A program made the translations under genes and the position numbers. Positions 27,293 through 36,686 of a stretch of DNA of 64,000 nt are shown here, one piece after another. Within the stretch, counting starts at the first letter, position 1. Each line of letters starts with the position of its first letter. The DNA comes from an uncultured Collinsella sp. GTDB lineage: Bacteria > Actinomycetota > Coriobacteriia > Coriobacteriales > Coriobacteriaceae. Below the pieces are notes generated by a model. That model had not been told where the DNA came from. It searched no databases and was given only the letters and a program-made list of their open reading frames with translations. The stretch is taken from positions 1 to 64,000 of the forward strand of contig CABVDE010000001.1 of assembly GCA_902496945.1 (NCBI GenBank). Direction: 5' to 3'.

Positions 27293-28288
27293 ATGGCGGA
27301 TCACGGCATCGTTGCGGTGTTCGGTAGCATGAACATGGACCTTTCGGTGGCGTGCGAGCGCATGCCGTGCGCGGGTGAGACGGTCGATGGCAGCGGTTTT
27401 ATCACCAACGCCGGCGGTAAGGGCGCCAACCAGGCCGTTGCCGCTGCGCGCATGGGTGCGCGCACGTGCATGATCGGCGCTGTTGGGCGCGATACCTTTG
27501 GCGACGCGCTCGTGGCAGGGCTCCAGGATGCCGGCGTGGGCGTTGAGTTCGTGACGCGTCGCGATGACGTGGAGACGGGCACGGCGACCATCATCCGTTG
27601 TGAGGGCGATAATCGCATCGTGCTGTCGCCGGGTGCCAACCATGCGCTTACGGGCGAGGATGTGGCCTGCGCACTGCGTTATCTGGTGGTCGATGAGCTT
27701 GACGCCGATATCTGCGAGATGGCCCCGGCTGCCGTCGGCGTCTTTGTCGCCCAGGGCGAATGCAATCTGATGGCAACGGCCGCGGTGCTCTCTTGCGCTC
27801 ACGAGCTGGGGTTCTATACGATCTTTAACCCGGCACCCGCCTGCGATCTGCCGGCAGGAGCGTGGCCCGCGGTCGACTTGGTCTGCCCCAACGAGACCGA
27901 GTGCCAGGTGCTGACGGGCATTCTGCCCACGGATGACGCGAGCTGTGTCGCCGCGCTCAGGGCGCTGCTCGACAAGGGCGCCGGGGCTGCGGTCGTCACG
28001 CTGGGCGGCGCCGGCTCGGTTACGCTTGGCGACGGGGGCGAGCTGCTGCGCATGCCGGCGCTTTCGGGCGAGGTGGTCGACACCACGGCAGCCGGTGATA
28101 CGTTTATCGGCGCACTTGCGGCGGCTCGCCTGCAGGGCCTGCCGCTCCTGGAGTGCATGGCCGCGGGCGCTCGCGCCTCGGCGGTGACGGTGTCGCGCCT
28201 GGGCGCTCAGCAATCAATTCCCACGCGTGCGGAAGTCGAGCGCAAGTTTGGTTTAGACGGTTTGGATGTAGACGGAGAAGCGGAGTAG
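27293..28288 (+). CDS. rbsK: Ribokinase (PfkB family)
   Basis: 331-residue sugar kinase that phosphorylates ribose to ribose-5-phosphate. The N-terminal GSMNMDLSV and GGKGANQAVAAARMGA motifs and the C-terminal PfkB signature DTTAAGDTFIGAL (catalytic Asp in GD) are present. GAGGAGG lies 6 nt before ATG 27293; the upstream GTG at 27239 is rejected for that reason. It is followed after 4 nt by a nucleoside hydrolase, so the pair can turn nucleosides into base plus ribose-5-phosphate. Confidence 0.93.
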   Translation: MADHGIVAVFGSMNMDLSVACERMPCAGETVDGSGFITNAGGKGANQAVAAARMGARTCMIGAVGRDTFGDALVAGLQDAGVGVEFVTRRDDVETGTATIIRCEGDNRIVLSPGANHALTGEDVACALRYLVVDELDADICEMAPAAVGVFVAQGECNLMATAAVLSCAHELGFYTIFNPAPACDLPAGAWPAVDLVCPNETECQVLTGILPTDDASCVAALRALLDKGAGAAVVTLGGAGSVTLGDGGELLRMPALSGEVVDTTAAGDTFIGALAAARLQGLPLLECMAAGARASAVTVSRLGAQQSIPTRAEVERKFGLDGLDVDGEAE

Positions 28289-28292
28289 AACA

Positions 28293-29267
28293 ATGGCAAC
28301 CAAGAAGCTGATCCTTGATCTGGATATGGGTGTGGACGATGCGATGGCGCTCGCCTATGCCATCGCGAGCCCCGAGGCGGAGCTCGTCGGCATCACCACG
28401 TGTTTCGGCAACGTGCGCGTCGACCAGTCGGCGCACAACTGCCTGGCGGTGCTCGACCTGTTGGGTCGCCCCGAGGTGCCGGTGTACCTGGGAGCCGATC
28501 GTCCCATCAAGGCGACCGAGCCCTATACGCCGCCGGCGTCCACCACGCTCATCCACGGCAAGAACGGCATTGGCGGCGCAAGCGTGCCCGCCTCGCCGTA
28601 CGATCCGGTGGGCGCGACGTCGGCCGATGGCAACGCGGCGGTCGACTACCTGATTGATGCCGCGCGCACCTATGGCCCCGACCTGATTTATGTAGCAACG
28701 GGCCCGCTCACCAATATGGCGCTTGCCCTGGAGCGCGATACGGCGGCGATGATGTCCATCGGCCGCGTGGTCGTGATGGGCGGCGCCCTTACCGTGCCCG
28801 GCAACGTGAGCGCGGGCGCCGAGGCCAACATGGCGAGCGACCCCGAGGCAGCCGACGTGGTGCTGCGCTCGGGTCGCAAGCTCACCATGGTGGGCCTGGA
28901 TGTGACGCACCGCGTGGTGCTCACGCGTCGTGACGTTGCCGGCTGGACGGGCTCGGGCACCATGGCCGGCTGCGCGTTTGCGAGCATGGTCGAGCACTAT
29001 ATCGGTTCGTACGAGATGAACGCGCCCTACCTGGGCGGCTGCGCGCTGCACGACCCGCTGGCGGTTGCCGTGGCGATTGATCCCACGCTCGTGGGTGCAC
29101 TCGGCTGTAACCTGCGCGTGGATCTGTTGGGCGAGTATCGCGGCCGCACCATCTGCGACGAGCACCGTCTGTCCGATCCGGATAAGAGCGCGCTTGTGGC
29201 GCTCACCGTGGACGCCCCGCGTTTCCTCGCGGAGTTTAAGGCACGCATGGCTTGCATCCTTGGCTAA
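28293..29267 (+). CDS. Nucleoside hydrolase (IUNH family)
   Basis: 324-residue enzyme that splits ribonucleosides into ribose and base. The Ca2+/ribose-binding N-terminal cluster is DLDMGVDDAMAL (usually DTDPGxDDAxA; the first Asp and the DD pair are kept). VVMGG and the late GGCALHDPLAVA motif (Asp/His) also fit. It is translated from ATG 28293, just behind the ribokinase gene. Substrate preference cannot be read. Confidence 0.92.
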   Translation: MATKKLILDLDMGVDDAMALAYAIASPEAELVGITTCFGNVRVDQSAHNCLAVLDLLGRPEVPVYLGADRPIKATEPYTPPASTTLIHGKNGIGGASVPASPYDPVGATSADGNAAVDYLIDAARTYGPDLIYVATGPLTNMALALERDTAAMMSIGRVVVMGGALTVPGNVSAGAEANMASDPEAADVVLRSGRKLTMVGLDVTHRVVLTRRDVAGWTGSGTMAGCAFASMVEHYIGSYEMNAPYLGGCALHDPLAVAVAIDPTLVGALGCNLRVDLLGEYRGRTICDEHRLSDPDKSALVALTVDAPRFLAEFKARMACILG

Positions 29268-29341
29268 ACGGTTTCTGTGCCCCGTTCCAGATTAGCTACC
29301 GAGTAAATGCGCCCATTGGGGGAATAGTCGCGCCACTTCGC

Positions 29342-29368
29342 TTGACAACAGGCTAAACTATCTATTAA
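29342..29368 (+). promoter_or_regulatory. Candidate promoter of LacI-type regulator
   Basis: TTGACA (29342-29347) and TATTAA (29363-29368) with a 15-nt spacer, or ATTAAA with 16. The AT-rich stretch 29350-29420 repeats GTTTAG/CTAAAC words and may hold an operator for the regulator itself. Confidence 0.5.
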
Positions 29369-29470
29369 ACATTTACTATTCTGTTTAGATTTAATTTTCG
29401 GTCGTTTAGTTGTCGAGTCACGGGGCGGTCAGGCCATGATGCTCGGTTGCGACCGATGCTAGGGGGAACG

Positions 29471-30481
29471 ATGGCTAAAGCAAGCGTCCGCGAGATCAGC
29501 CGCATCACCGGTTTTTCTCCTGCGACCGTGTCCAACGCGCTCAACCGCAAGCGCAGCGTGAGCGAGGAGACCGCCAAGGTCATCCTGGAGTGCGCGCAGT
29601 CGCTTGGCTATCAGCAGTCGACGCAGCTCGAGAGCATCCAGTTTGTGCTCGCGCGCAAGACGGGTGCCATCCTGGACGAGAGCACCTTCCATCCCGCGGT
29701 CATCGAGGGCGTTGAGCGCCAGGCGCGACGCCATGGCATGAGCACGAGCTTTGTCTCGCTCGACTTTAGCGACCTGGGCGCCGTGCGCCCGCAGGTCGAG
29801 GGCCTGATTGCCGATCCGGCCGCCGCCATTGTACTAATGGGTACGGAGTTGGGTGAGGAGGACTACACCCTGTTCGCTAACGCCGCCGCCCACCTGATCG
29901 TGCTCGACGGCTGGAGCGATCGCCAGTACTTCGACGCCGTGGTCATCGCCAATACCGACTCGGTGCTGCGTGCCGTTGATTACCTTATCGAGAAAGGTCA
30001 CAAGCAAATCGGCTATTTAGCGGGCGACCTTCGTATTCGCAACTTTAAGGACCGCGAGCGCGGCTATCGCCAAGCGCTTGAGGACGCAGATCTTGAGGCC
30101 AACCCGGCATGGCGCGTCACGTTGGGCACCACGCTTGAGGGCGCCTATCGCGACATGGGCGTGTGGCTCGACGGCGTCTCGCGCGACGACCTGCCGACGG
30201 CTTTCTTCGCCGAGAACGACGTACTTGCCGTAGGCGCCATGCGCGCGCTCAACGAGCACGGTATCCGCGTGCCCGAGGATGTCTCGATCATCGGCTTTGA
30301 CGACCTGTCTTTGGGCGCTTTCTCCAACCCGCCGCTCACTACGGTGCATGTTCCCAAGCACGAGGTGGGCGAGATCGCGGTGCGCCGCCTGGTGGGCAAC
30401 ATCCGCAATCCCAAGAGCTATACCTGCAAGACGGCCGTGTCGACCTACTTTGTCGAGCGCCAGAGCGTGCGCGAAATCTAG
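29471..30481 (+). CDS. LacI-family transcriptional regulator
   Basis: 336-residue repressor. The N-terminal helix-turn-helix (VREISRITGFSPATVSNALN) is followed by a periplasmic-binding-protein-like effector domain that ends with the conserved SIIGFDDLSLGAFSNPPLTTV stretch. The start is ATG 29471 after AGGGGGAACG. The hinge region is Ser/Gln-rich, unlike the usual YRPN. Its effector is probably a sugar or nucleoside. A strong terminator follows. Confidence 0.9.
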   Translation: MAKASVREISRITGFSPATVSNALNRKRSVSEETAKVILECAQSLGYQQSTQLESIQFVLARKTGAILDESTFHPAVIEGVERQARRHGMSTSFVSLDFSDLGAVRPQVEGLIADPAAAIVLMGTELGEEDYTLFANAAAHLIVLDGWSDRQYFDAVVIANTDSVLRAVDYLIEKGHKQIGYLAGDLRIRNFKDRERGYRQALEDADLEANPAWRVTLGTTLEGAYRDMGVWLDGVSRDDLPTAFFAENDVLAVGAMRALNEHGIRVPEDVSIIGFDDLSLGAFSNPPLTTVHVPKHEVGEIAVRRLVGNIRNPKSYTCKTAVSTYFVERQSVREI

Positions 30482-30548
30482 GCTGAGCGGCGCCGCCTAC
30501 GTCGCGTCCAAGCGCGTCAAGGACAATCGCACATAGCATTATCAATAG

Positions 30549-30572
30549 GAGGGCCCTTCGGGGCCCTCTTTT
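30549..30572 (+). terminator. Terminator after LacI regulator
   Basis: GAGGGCCC-TTCG-GGGCCCTC followed by TTTT, a canonical stable tetraloop hairpin. Confidence 0.85.
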
Positions 30573-30623
30573 CAAAACGAAACACGCATCTGTTTACTGA
30601 ACACGAATTAGGGGAGGACGTAC

Positions 30624-30944
30624 ATGGATAAGATCAAGCTCGGCTTTGTGCCCACGCGCCGCAGCTTCTTTAGCGCGCCGGATGCGATCAAGTACCGCGG
30701 CCTTACGGCGGATCGCCTGCGCGAGATCGGCATCGACATCGTGGATATCGACGGCATCAACGACGAGGGTCTGCTGTTCGACGACAGCCATATCGCGCCT
30801 ATCGTCGAGAAGTCCCACGCGCGACGTCGTCGACGTCTACGGCGCCCGCGGCATCGTGGAGCCTGCTATGCCCGCCGACGAGCGAGCAGAGAAGATTGCC
30901 GGCTGGCGCCATGCGGCCGAAGCGACTATCTCGTACACTGCCTA
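30624..30944 (+). pseudogene. Remnant of L-fucose isomerase-like gene
   Basis: The first 63 codons (MDKIKLGFVPTRRSFF to SHIAPIVEK) read like the start of an L-fucose/L-arabinose isomerase-family protein. From about 30815 the sense switches frame to DVVDVYGARGIVEPAM ... TISYTA and stops at 30944. Full-length members have several hundred residues, so most of the gene is missing and a frameshift is present. GGGGAGGACGTAC precedes the ATG. Family assignment is moderate; the decay is clear. Confidence 0.6.
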
Positions 30945-30994
30945 GACTGATTTTTCTGGGACGGGGATCAAAAAATCATTGGTTTTCGTCCCAG

Positions 30995-31083
30995 GTAGTC
31001 AATTTGGGATGGGGCTTTTTTGACTGGTATGATTGGTGCGACCACTCGAACCAGCTAAAAGAGACACGTCCCAAATTAACTAC
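30995..31083 (+). repeat. Inverted repeat in luxS leader
   Basis: GTAGTCAATTTGGGATG (30995-31011) pairs with CGTCCCAAATTAACTAC (31067-31083) with two wobble mismatches. A smaller hairpin TGGGACG ... CGTCCCA lies just upstream (about 30957-30993). The right arm ends at the luxS ribosome site, so pairing could hide it. It is either a repeat element or a leader structure. Confidence 0.5.
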
Positions 31084-31096
31084 TAAGGAGAGCGCT

Positions 31097-31585
31097 ATGG
31101 AGCGTATTGCGAGCTTTTCCGTTGACCATCTGCTGCTTGAGCCCGGCGTGTATGTGAGCCGCATCGACCGCGATCCGGCGACCGGCGCCGCTGTCACCAC
31201 GTTTGACCTGCGCCTGACCACGCCCAATAAGGAACCGGTCATGAACACGGCCGAGTGCCACACCATCGAGCACTTGGGCGCGACGTTCCTCCGCAACCAT
31301 GTCGAATGGTCGAGCCGCATTGTCTACTTTGGTCCCATGGGCTGTCGCACGGGCTTTTACCTGGTTGTCTTTGGCGAGTTGACGAGTGAGGAGATCCTGC
31401 CGCTTGTGCGTGAGCTGTTTGAGTTCGTCGCCGGTTTTGAGGGCGATGTCCCCGGCGCCGCGCCCGAGGAGTGCGGCAACTACCTGGATCAGAACCTCCC
31501 CATGGCCAACTGGCTCGCGCGTCGCTATCTCGACCGCGACCTAGCCGATATCGACGAGAAGCATCTGCACTATCAGCAGGCGTAA
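31097..31585 (+). CDS. luxS: S-ribosylhomocysteine lyase LuxS
   Basis: 162-residue metalloenzyme that cleaves S-ribosylhomocysteine to homocysteine and the autoinducer-2 precursor DPD. Metal ligands are seen in HTIEHLGATFLRNH (HxxEH) and the later Cys of the ECGNY region; the catalytic Cys is in GPMGCRTGFYL. The length is standard. AAGGAG precedes ATG 31097. It is monocistronic, with its own terminator. Confidence 0.95.
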   Translation: MERIASFSVDHLLLEPGVYVSRIDRDPATGAAVTTFDLRLTTPNKEPVMNTAECHTIEHLGATFLRNHVEWSSRIVYFGPMGCRTGFYLVVFGELTSEEILPLVRELFEFVAGFEGDVPGAAPEECGNYLDQNLPMANWLARRYLDRDLADIDEKHLHYQQA

Positions 31586-31612
31586 GGGCTTCACCGCTCA
31601 AAACGCGCGCAT

Positions 31613-31645
31613 TGGGCGCCTTCGCTTATGCGGGGGCGCCTTTTT
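31613..31645 (+). terminator. Terminator after luxS
   Basis: GGGCGCC ... GGGGCGCC followed by TTTTTGC, about 30 nt after the stop codon. Confidence 0.6.
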
Positions 31646-31729
31646 GCTGAGCAGGTGAAGTGGATATATAAAACCGCGCAGGATTGTTCTAGAATGTTCG
31701 TATAGTCACATTTACGAGCAGGAGTGAAC

Positions 31730-32374
31730 ATGCATATCTACTCTGTCAACGATCCCGAGTTTAAGTCCTATGGCAACGTTTGGGATAACGTTCCGTCCGA
31801 GCTCACGTCGCCCGTGCTCGAGGCGCTTTCTGCCACGCCCATCCCCGAGGGCAGCAAGTACGTAGCAAGCGCGCCGGAGCTCGAGGGCGTCAAGGATGCC
31901 GATAAACTGGGCTTTCTCATGTTTGGCGGCCGTCCCTTCCAGCTCGGCTGGTGCAACGGCCACAATACGCGTCTCAACTGCCTGGAGTATCACCGCGCCA
32001 GCGAGTTCAACCTGGGCGCCCGCGACTTTATCCTGCTCGTGGCGCATCGCTGGGAGATCGAGGACGGCAAGCTCGACACCGCATGCGTCAAGGCGTTCCG
32101 CGTGCCGGCGGGTACGGTCGTCGAGGTCTTTAACACCACGCTGCACTACACGCCGTGCATGGTCGATGAAGGCGGCTTCCAGGTGATGGTCGCGCTGCCC
32201 GCCGGTACCAACGGCCCGCGCCCCGAGGCAGCAGCCGACATGCCCGCCGCCGGCGACAGCTACTGCTACTGGAAGGCAGACAAGTGGGTTCTCTGCCATG
32301 CTGACAGTCCCAAGGCAGCCGAAGGCGGCTACGTAGGCCTCATCGGCAAAAACCTCGACATCAACGTGGACTAG
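31730..32374 (+). CDS. DUF4867 family protein
   Basis: 214-residue soluble protein. It has a cupin-like pattern: HRASEFNLGARDFILLVAHRWEIEDGKL, then PAGTVVEVFNTTLHYTPC, then GFQVMVALPAGT. It matches my recollection of the DUF4867 family, often found with sugar catabolism genes. Its function is not established. ATG 31730 follows GCAGGAGTGAAC. Its last 50 or so nucleotides and the following palindrome are duplicated at about 33593-33705. Confidence 0.75.
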   Translation: MHIYSVNDPEFKSYGNVWDNVPSELTSPVLEALSATPIPEGSKYVASAPELEGVKDADKLGFLMFGGRPFQLGWCNGHNTRLNCLEYHRASEFNLGARDFILLVAHRWEIEDGKLDTACVKAFRVPAGTVVEVFNTTLHYTPCMVDEGGFQVMVALPAGTNGPRPEAAADMPAAGDSYCYWKADKWVLCHADSPKAAEGGYVGLIGKNLDINVD

Positions 32375-32386
32375 CGCATCGCCCCA

Positions 32387-32423
32387 AACCACCACAAAGG
32401 TGCCTGTCCCCTTTGTGGTGGTT
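32387..32423. repeat. Palindrome AACCACCACAAAGG family
   Basis: Perfect 14-nt arms (32387-32400, 32410-32423) around TGCCTGTCC. The same palindrome recurs at 33667-33700 (imperfect), about 38233-38272 and 41150-41186, always between genes. Confidence 0.85.
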
Positions 32424-32425
32424 GC

Positions 32426-33532
32426 CTAGAGCTGGCTGCGTAGGTAGTCGGCCATATATGGAACGGCGAAGCGCACGTAGCCGCGGCGAGCCTGTTCGAT
32501 CACGCCGGCGTCAATAAGGCGCCGGCGATATTTTTGGGCATAGTCGGGCGTGACCGACATTCGCTCAGCCACATCGGAAATGCGTGACACGCCGCCTTCG
32601 TCGTCCGCCATCGCGGCGAGAAACGCAACGTCTTGATCGGATAGCGCGGCAAGCGTCGTTTCACAAACATCATTTTCGAAATCGACCTTGGACGCTTCGA
32701 TGGCTCCGTCGATTTGCTCTTGCGCTACGCGCTCTCCGACCTTGCAGCGATTGGCAATGTTGTAGCCGATGAGCTGCAGCATGTAGGGGGAGCCTTGGGT
32801 TGCGCGAGCGGCGTCTAACCGAAGGTCGCTTGGGATATCAAGGCCGAGCTCTTCGAAAGCTCGCTGATAATAGGCATCCACATCTCCGACCGAAAGCGGT
32901 TCAAGCGTGACCTTGCGTGCTCGGTTGAGAAATGTCAGTACGCGGTCGCTGAGTGTCGCCGAAACCGCTCCCGGAAGGCCAGCCATAACGAGTGCGACGT
33001 TAAGCCGCTCGCCGACCAGCTCTTGGTAGGCGGTGACGAGCTGTCTTATCTCAGGTGAATTGGCTTGGAGCTCGTCGATAAGGATGAGGATGCCGTGTCC
33101 CCGCTCGGTCAGCTTGCGCGCCAGCTGGGTGAGTTTGAACTGGAAACTCTTGGTCTCTTGCACATCGCGTGTGAACTCAAGACCGGCTGAGAAGCCGAAG
33201 ACGCTCAGGCTGCCGCCGGAAAGCTTGGGGAGGTGACGCTTGCCGGCATAGGGCTCGCCTGCTTCTTGGATTTTTTCAACAATGCGCTCGCGCATATCTT
33301 CGGAAGCTACGGTGGGCGAGGCGACAACGAAGTCAAGCTCACGAGCACGGTCGGCAAGCTCCCATAAGAGAACCGTTTTGCCGCTGCCTCGTTGTCCGAG
33401 CATGAGCATGGCTCGGTCGCGATTGCCCGGCTCCTGCTCAAGACCGGAGATGAAGGTCGAAATCACGTTCCCGCGCCCCACCAGGTAGGACGGGCGATTT
33501 CCGAATGAAGGGGAGAAGATGTTTTCAGTCAT
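32426..33532 (-). CDS. AAA/STAND-type ATPase with C-terminal winged helix (paralogue 1)
   Basis: 368-residue P-loop ATPase. Walker A is GQRGSGKTVLL, Walker B LILIDELQ and sensor region VALVMAGLPGAV. The C-terminal 70 residues form a winged-helix-like domain (ISDVAERMSVTPDYAQKYRRRLIDAGVIEQARRGYVRFAVPY). It is paralogous to the ATPase at 35225-36331, which has the same length and a similar end. AAAGGAGACTC precedes the ATG. The upstream run 33541-33576 is a 10-nt-period AGGAAAAAA repeat. The gene lies between two copies of a 100-bp sequence from the DUF4867 3' end. The role is unknown, possibly regulatory. Confidence 0.8.
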   Translation of the reverse strand: MTENIFSPSFGNRPSYLVGRGNVISTFISGLEQEPGNRDRAMLMLGQRGSGKTVLLWELADRARELDFVVASPTVASEDMRERIVEKIQEAGEPYAGKRHLPKLSGGSLSVFGFSAGLEFTRDVQETKSFQFKLTQLARKLTERGHGILILIDELQANSPEIRQLVTAYQELVGERLNVALVMAGLPGAVSATLSDRVLTFLNRARKVTLEPLSVGDVDAYYQRAFEELGLDIPSDLRLDAARATQGSPYMLQLIGYNIANRCKVGERVAQEQIDGAIEASKVDFENDVCETTLAALSDQDVAFLAAMADDEGGVSRISDVAERMSVTPDYAQKYRRRLIDAGVIEQARRGYVRFAVPYMADYLRSQL

Positions 33533-33540
33533 GAGTCTCC

Positions 33541-33578
33541 TTTCCTTTTTTTCCTATTTTTTCCTTTTTTTCCTATTC
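33541..33578 (-). repeat. A-rich tandem repeat before ATPase 1
   Basis: Read on the minus strand: AGGAAAAAAAGG, AAAAAATAGG, AAAAAAAGGAAAGG, roughly a 10-nt period. It directly precedes the ribosome-binding site. Confidence 0.6.
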
Positions 33579-33592
33579 AGTCAAATACCTCG

Positions 33593-33705
33593 CCGGCTGA
33601 GGACGGCTACGTAGGCCTCACCGGCAAAAAACTTCGACATCACCGTGGACTAGCGCACCGCCCCAAGCCACCACAAAGGTGCCTGTCCCCTGTGGTGGTT
33701 TGGGG
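33593..33705 (+). pseudogene. Duplicated 3' end of DUF4867 gene plus palindrome
   Basis: GGCTACGTAGGCCTCACCGG through the stop codon and the AACCACCACAAAGG palindrome closely matches 32318-32423 (a one-base indel and several substitutions). The rest of the gene is missing. With the intact copy it forms direct repeats around ATPase 1. The 33533-33849 interval holds only this and the A-rich repeat. Confidence 0.75.
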
Positions 33706-33837
33706 CGGCGGTATAAAAAGTGTCAGACGTGGCGGCTGCTGAGTGCCTGCGTGCGAAAAGAAGTGTCGACCTGCGCCGTTGCCGTTGAGCGGCGCGCTGT
33801 TTGCGCTGATACTGAAACCACGACAACCAGCGTATGA

Positions 33838-35046
<1,209 letters not shown>

Positions 35047-35085
35047 GGACACCGAGGCGCTCAGCCTCATAGTTTCCTAATCAAA

Positions 35086-35124
35086 ACGCCCGGTGAGCAA
35101 TTTGTGATCGCCGGGCGTTTTGTT
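35086..35124 (+). terminator. Terminator after GH1 pseudogene
   Basis: AAAACGCCCGGTGAGCA ... TCGCCGGGCGTTTTGTT. A near copy of this hairpin also ends the following ATPase gene (36374-36411). Confidence 0.7.
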
Positions 35125-35196
35125 AAAAGAAGTGAAAGAAAGCAAAAGAAGTTAAAACTTGCAAAAGAAGTTAAAGATTGCAAAACTAGTGAAAGC
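35123..35196 (+). repeat. Four 19-nt iterons before ATPase 2
   Basis: Units start at 35123, 35142, 35161 and 35180 with an exact 19-nt period; the best pair is GCAAAAGAAGTTAAAACTT and GCAAAAGAAGTTAAAGATT. They end 29 nt before the start codon. They may be operator or iteron sites for the adjacent ATPase. Confidence 0.75.
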
Positions 35197-35224
35197 AGGA
35201 TAGAAGCTGACGGGGGAGGATTCC

Positions 35225-36331
35225 ATGGACGTGGCCAATAATCCGTTTACGCCGACATTTGGCATTGTTCCGCCCATTATGGCCGGTCGTACGTATCTTA
35301 TTGACGATGTTGTGCGGGCGCTCGACCGTGGCCCGGGCGATCCCAACCTAGCAACAATCTATGTTGGCGCGCGAGGAACAGGTAAGACTGCCCTGCTTTC
35401 GTACCTTAGCTCTGAGGCGCAAAGGCATGGTTGGATTTCGGTCAGTGTGGCTGCTGCTCCAGGAATGCTGGAAGACATTTACGAGCAAACGCGTGAAGTT
35501 GCGGCCGAGTACATCGATAGCGGATTAAATCCAAGACTAAGGGGCCTGAGTGTGGGCCAGTTATTCAGCGTGGAATGGGAGCCGGGGCAGGCTCCTTCGG
35601 CAAACTGGCGCACGCGGATGACTCGCCTTATAAAGGCATTGGACAAATACGATATCGGCTTGCTGTTCACGATCGATGAGGTGTCGGCTTCGTTCGACGA
35701 GATGATCAGCTTTGCCTCCACGTATCAAATGTTTGTGCGCGAAGGCCGGCGTGTGGGCGTACTGATGGCGGGGCTGCCGCATCAGGTTTCAATGCTGCTA
35801 CGTAACCAGTCCGTTTCGTTTTTACGCCGATCGGTTCAGCACCACTTGGGAAACATCAGCGACAAGGAAATTGCCGTTGCACTGAAGGAGACCATAGAGG
35901 GTGGTGGCAGGTGCGTGAGCGCCGACGGCCTTCAGATGATGGTGGACGTCATCGGCGGTTTTCCGTTTCTTATGCAGCTGGTCGGATTCCGCTCTTGGGA
36001 TGTGCGGCCCCAAGCAGAAGAAATAACGGCCCAAGATACTGCAAAGGGCATTGCGCTTGCGCGTTCCGACATGGAACAGCGCGTACTGGCGCCGACGTAT
36101 TACGAGCTGTCCGAAGGTGATAAGGCGTTCTTGGAGGCAATGCTTGTAGATGGGGGCGAGAGCAAGATTGCGGATGTTGCAGAGCGAATGGGCGTAAAGA
36201 GCAACTATGCGTCGCAATACCGCGCACGCCTGATTGAGCAGGGGATTATCGGGGAACGCGGCCGAGGAAGAGTTGGCTTTGACCTTCCGTATTTTAAGGA
36301 ATACTTGGAGGAGAGCCTCGATATCGAATAA
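35225..36331 (+). CDS. AAA/STAND-type ATPase with C-terminal winged helix (paralogue 2)
   Basis: 368-residue P-loop ATPase. The opening NPFTPTFGIVPPIMAGR resembles IFSPSFGNRPSYLVGR of paralogue 1. Walker A is GARGTGKTALL, Walker B LLFTIDEV and the sensor region VGVLMAGLPH. The C-terminal winged helix reads IADVAERMGVKSNYASQYRARLIEQGIIGERGRGRVGFDLPYFKEYL. GGGGGAGGATTCC precedes ATG 35225. It has no nuclease, protease or toxin domain. It is preceded by 19-nt direct repeats. Function unknown; I infer DNA binding by the C-terminus. Confidence 0.82.
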   Translation: MDVANNPFTPTFGIVPPIMAGRTYLIDDVVRALDRGPGDPNLATIYVGARGTGKTALLSYLSSEAQRHGWISVSVAAAPGMLEDIYEQTREVAAEYIDSGLNPRLRGLSVGQLFSVEWEPGQAPSANWRTRMTRLIKALDKYDIGLLFTIDEVSASFDEMISFASTYQMFVREGRRVGVLMAGLPHQVSMLLRNQSVSFLRRSVQHHLGNISDKEIAVALKETIEGGGRCVSADGLQMMVDVIGGFPFLMQLVGFRSWDVRPQAEEITAQDTAKGIALARSDMEQRVLAPTYYELSEGDKAFLEAMLVDGGESKIADVAERMGVKSNYASQYRARLIEQGIIGERGRGRVGFDLPYFKEYLEESLDIE

Positions 36332-36373
36332 CTAGGCTTTCCGCCGGTGATCTATATCGGTGGTGGATTATTG

Positions 36374-36412
36374 GCGCCCGGTGAGCAGTTTTGCGCTCGC
36401 CGGGCGTTTTGC
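36374..36412 (+). terminator. Terminator after ATPase 2
   Basis: CGCCCGGTGAGCA-GTTTTG-CGCTCGCCGGGCG followed by TTTT. Confidence 0.75.
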
Positions 36413-36423
36413 ATCAATAAGTT

Positions 36424-36482
36424 GCGGTGGAATAGTTCCTGAATAGCGGCTTTTGGCGGCCAAACAGGAACTATTCCACCAC
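36424..36482. repeat. GGAATAGTTCC palindrome, copy 1
   Basis: Arms 36424-36441 (GCGGTGGAATAGTTCCTG) and 36465-36482 (CAGGAACTATTCCACCAC). A second copy is at 61087-61152. The interval 36332-36686 holds only this and a terminator. Confidence 0.8.
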
Positions 36483-36686
36483 ACTTTTTGTGCTTGAGGG
36501 CGGCCGCCTGGGACGTTGATGGGCGCCGCCGCGCGTGTCGCATTGTCTGGGGCAGGTGGCTCAAAAGTGGGGTGCGATGCGGGCTGTTAGGGCTAAATTT
36601 GCAACAGCTCGAGTCTGATTTCGATATTGGGACTGGCTCTTTATTAAAATAGGGGTGCCAGGCAATTGAGCGAGTGGGGGTTAACC

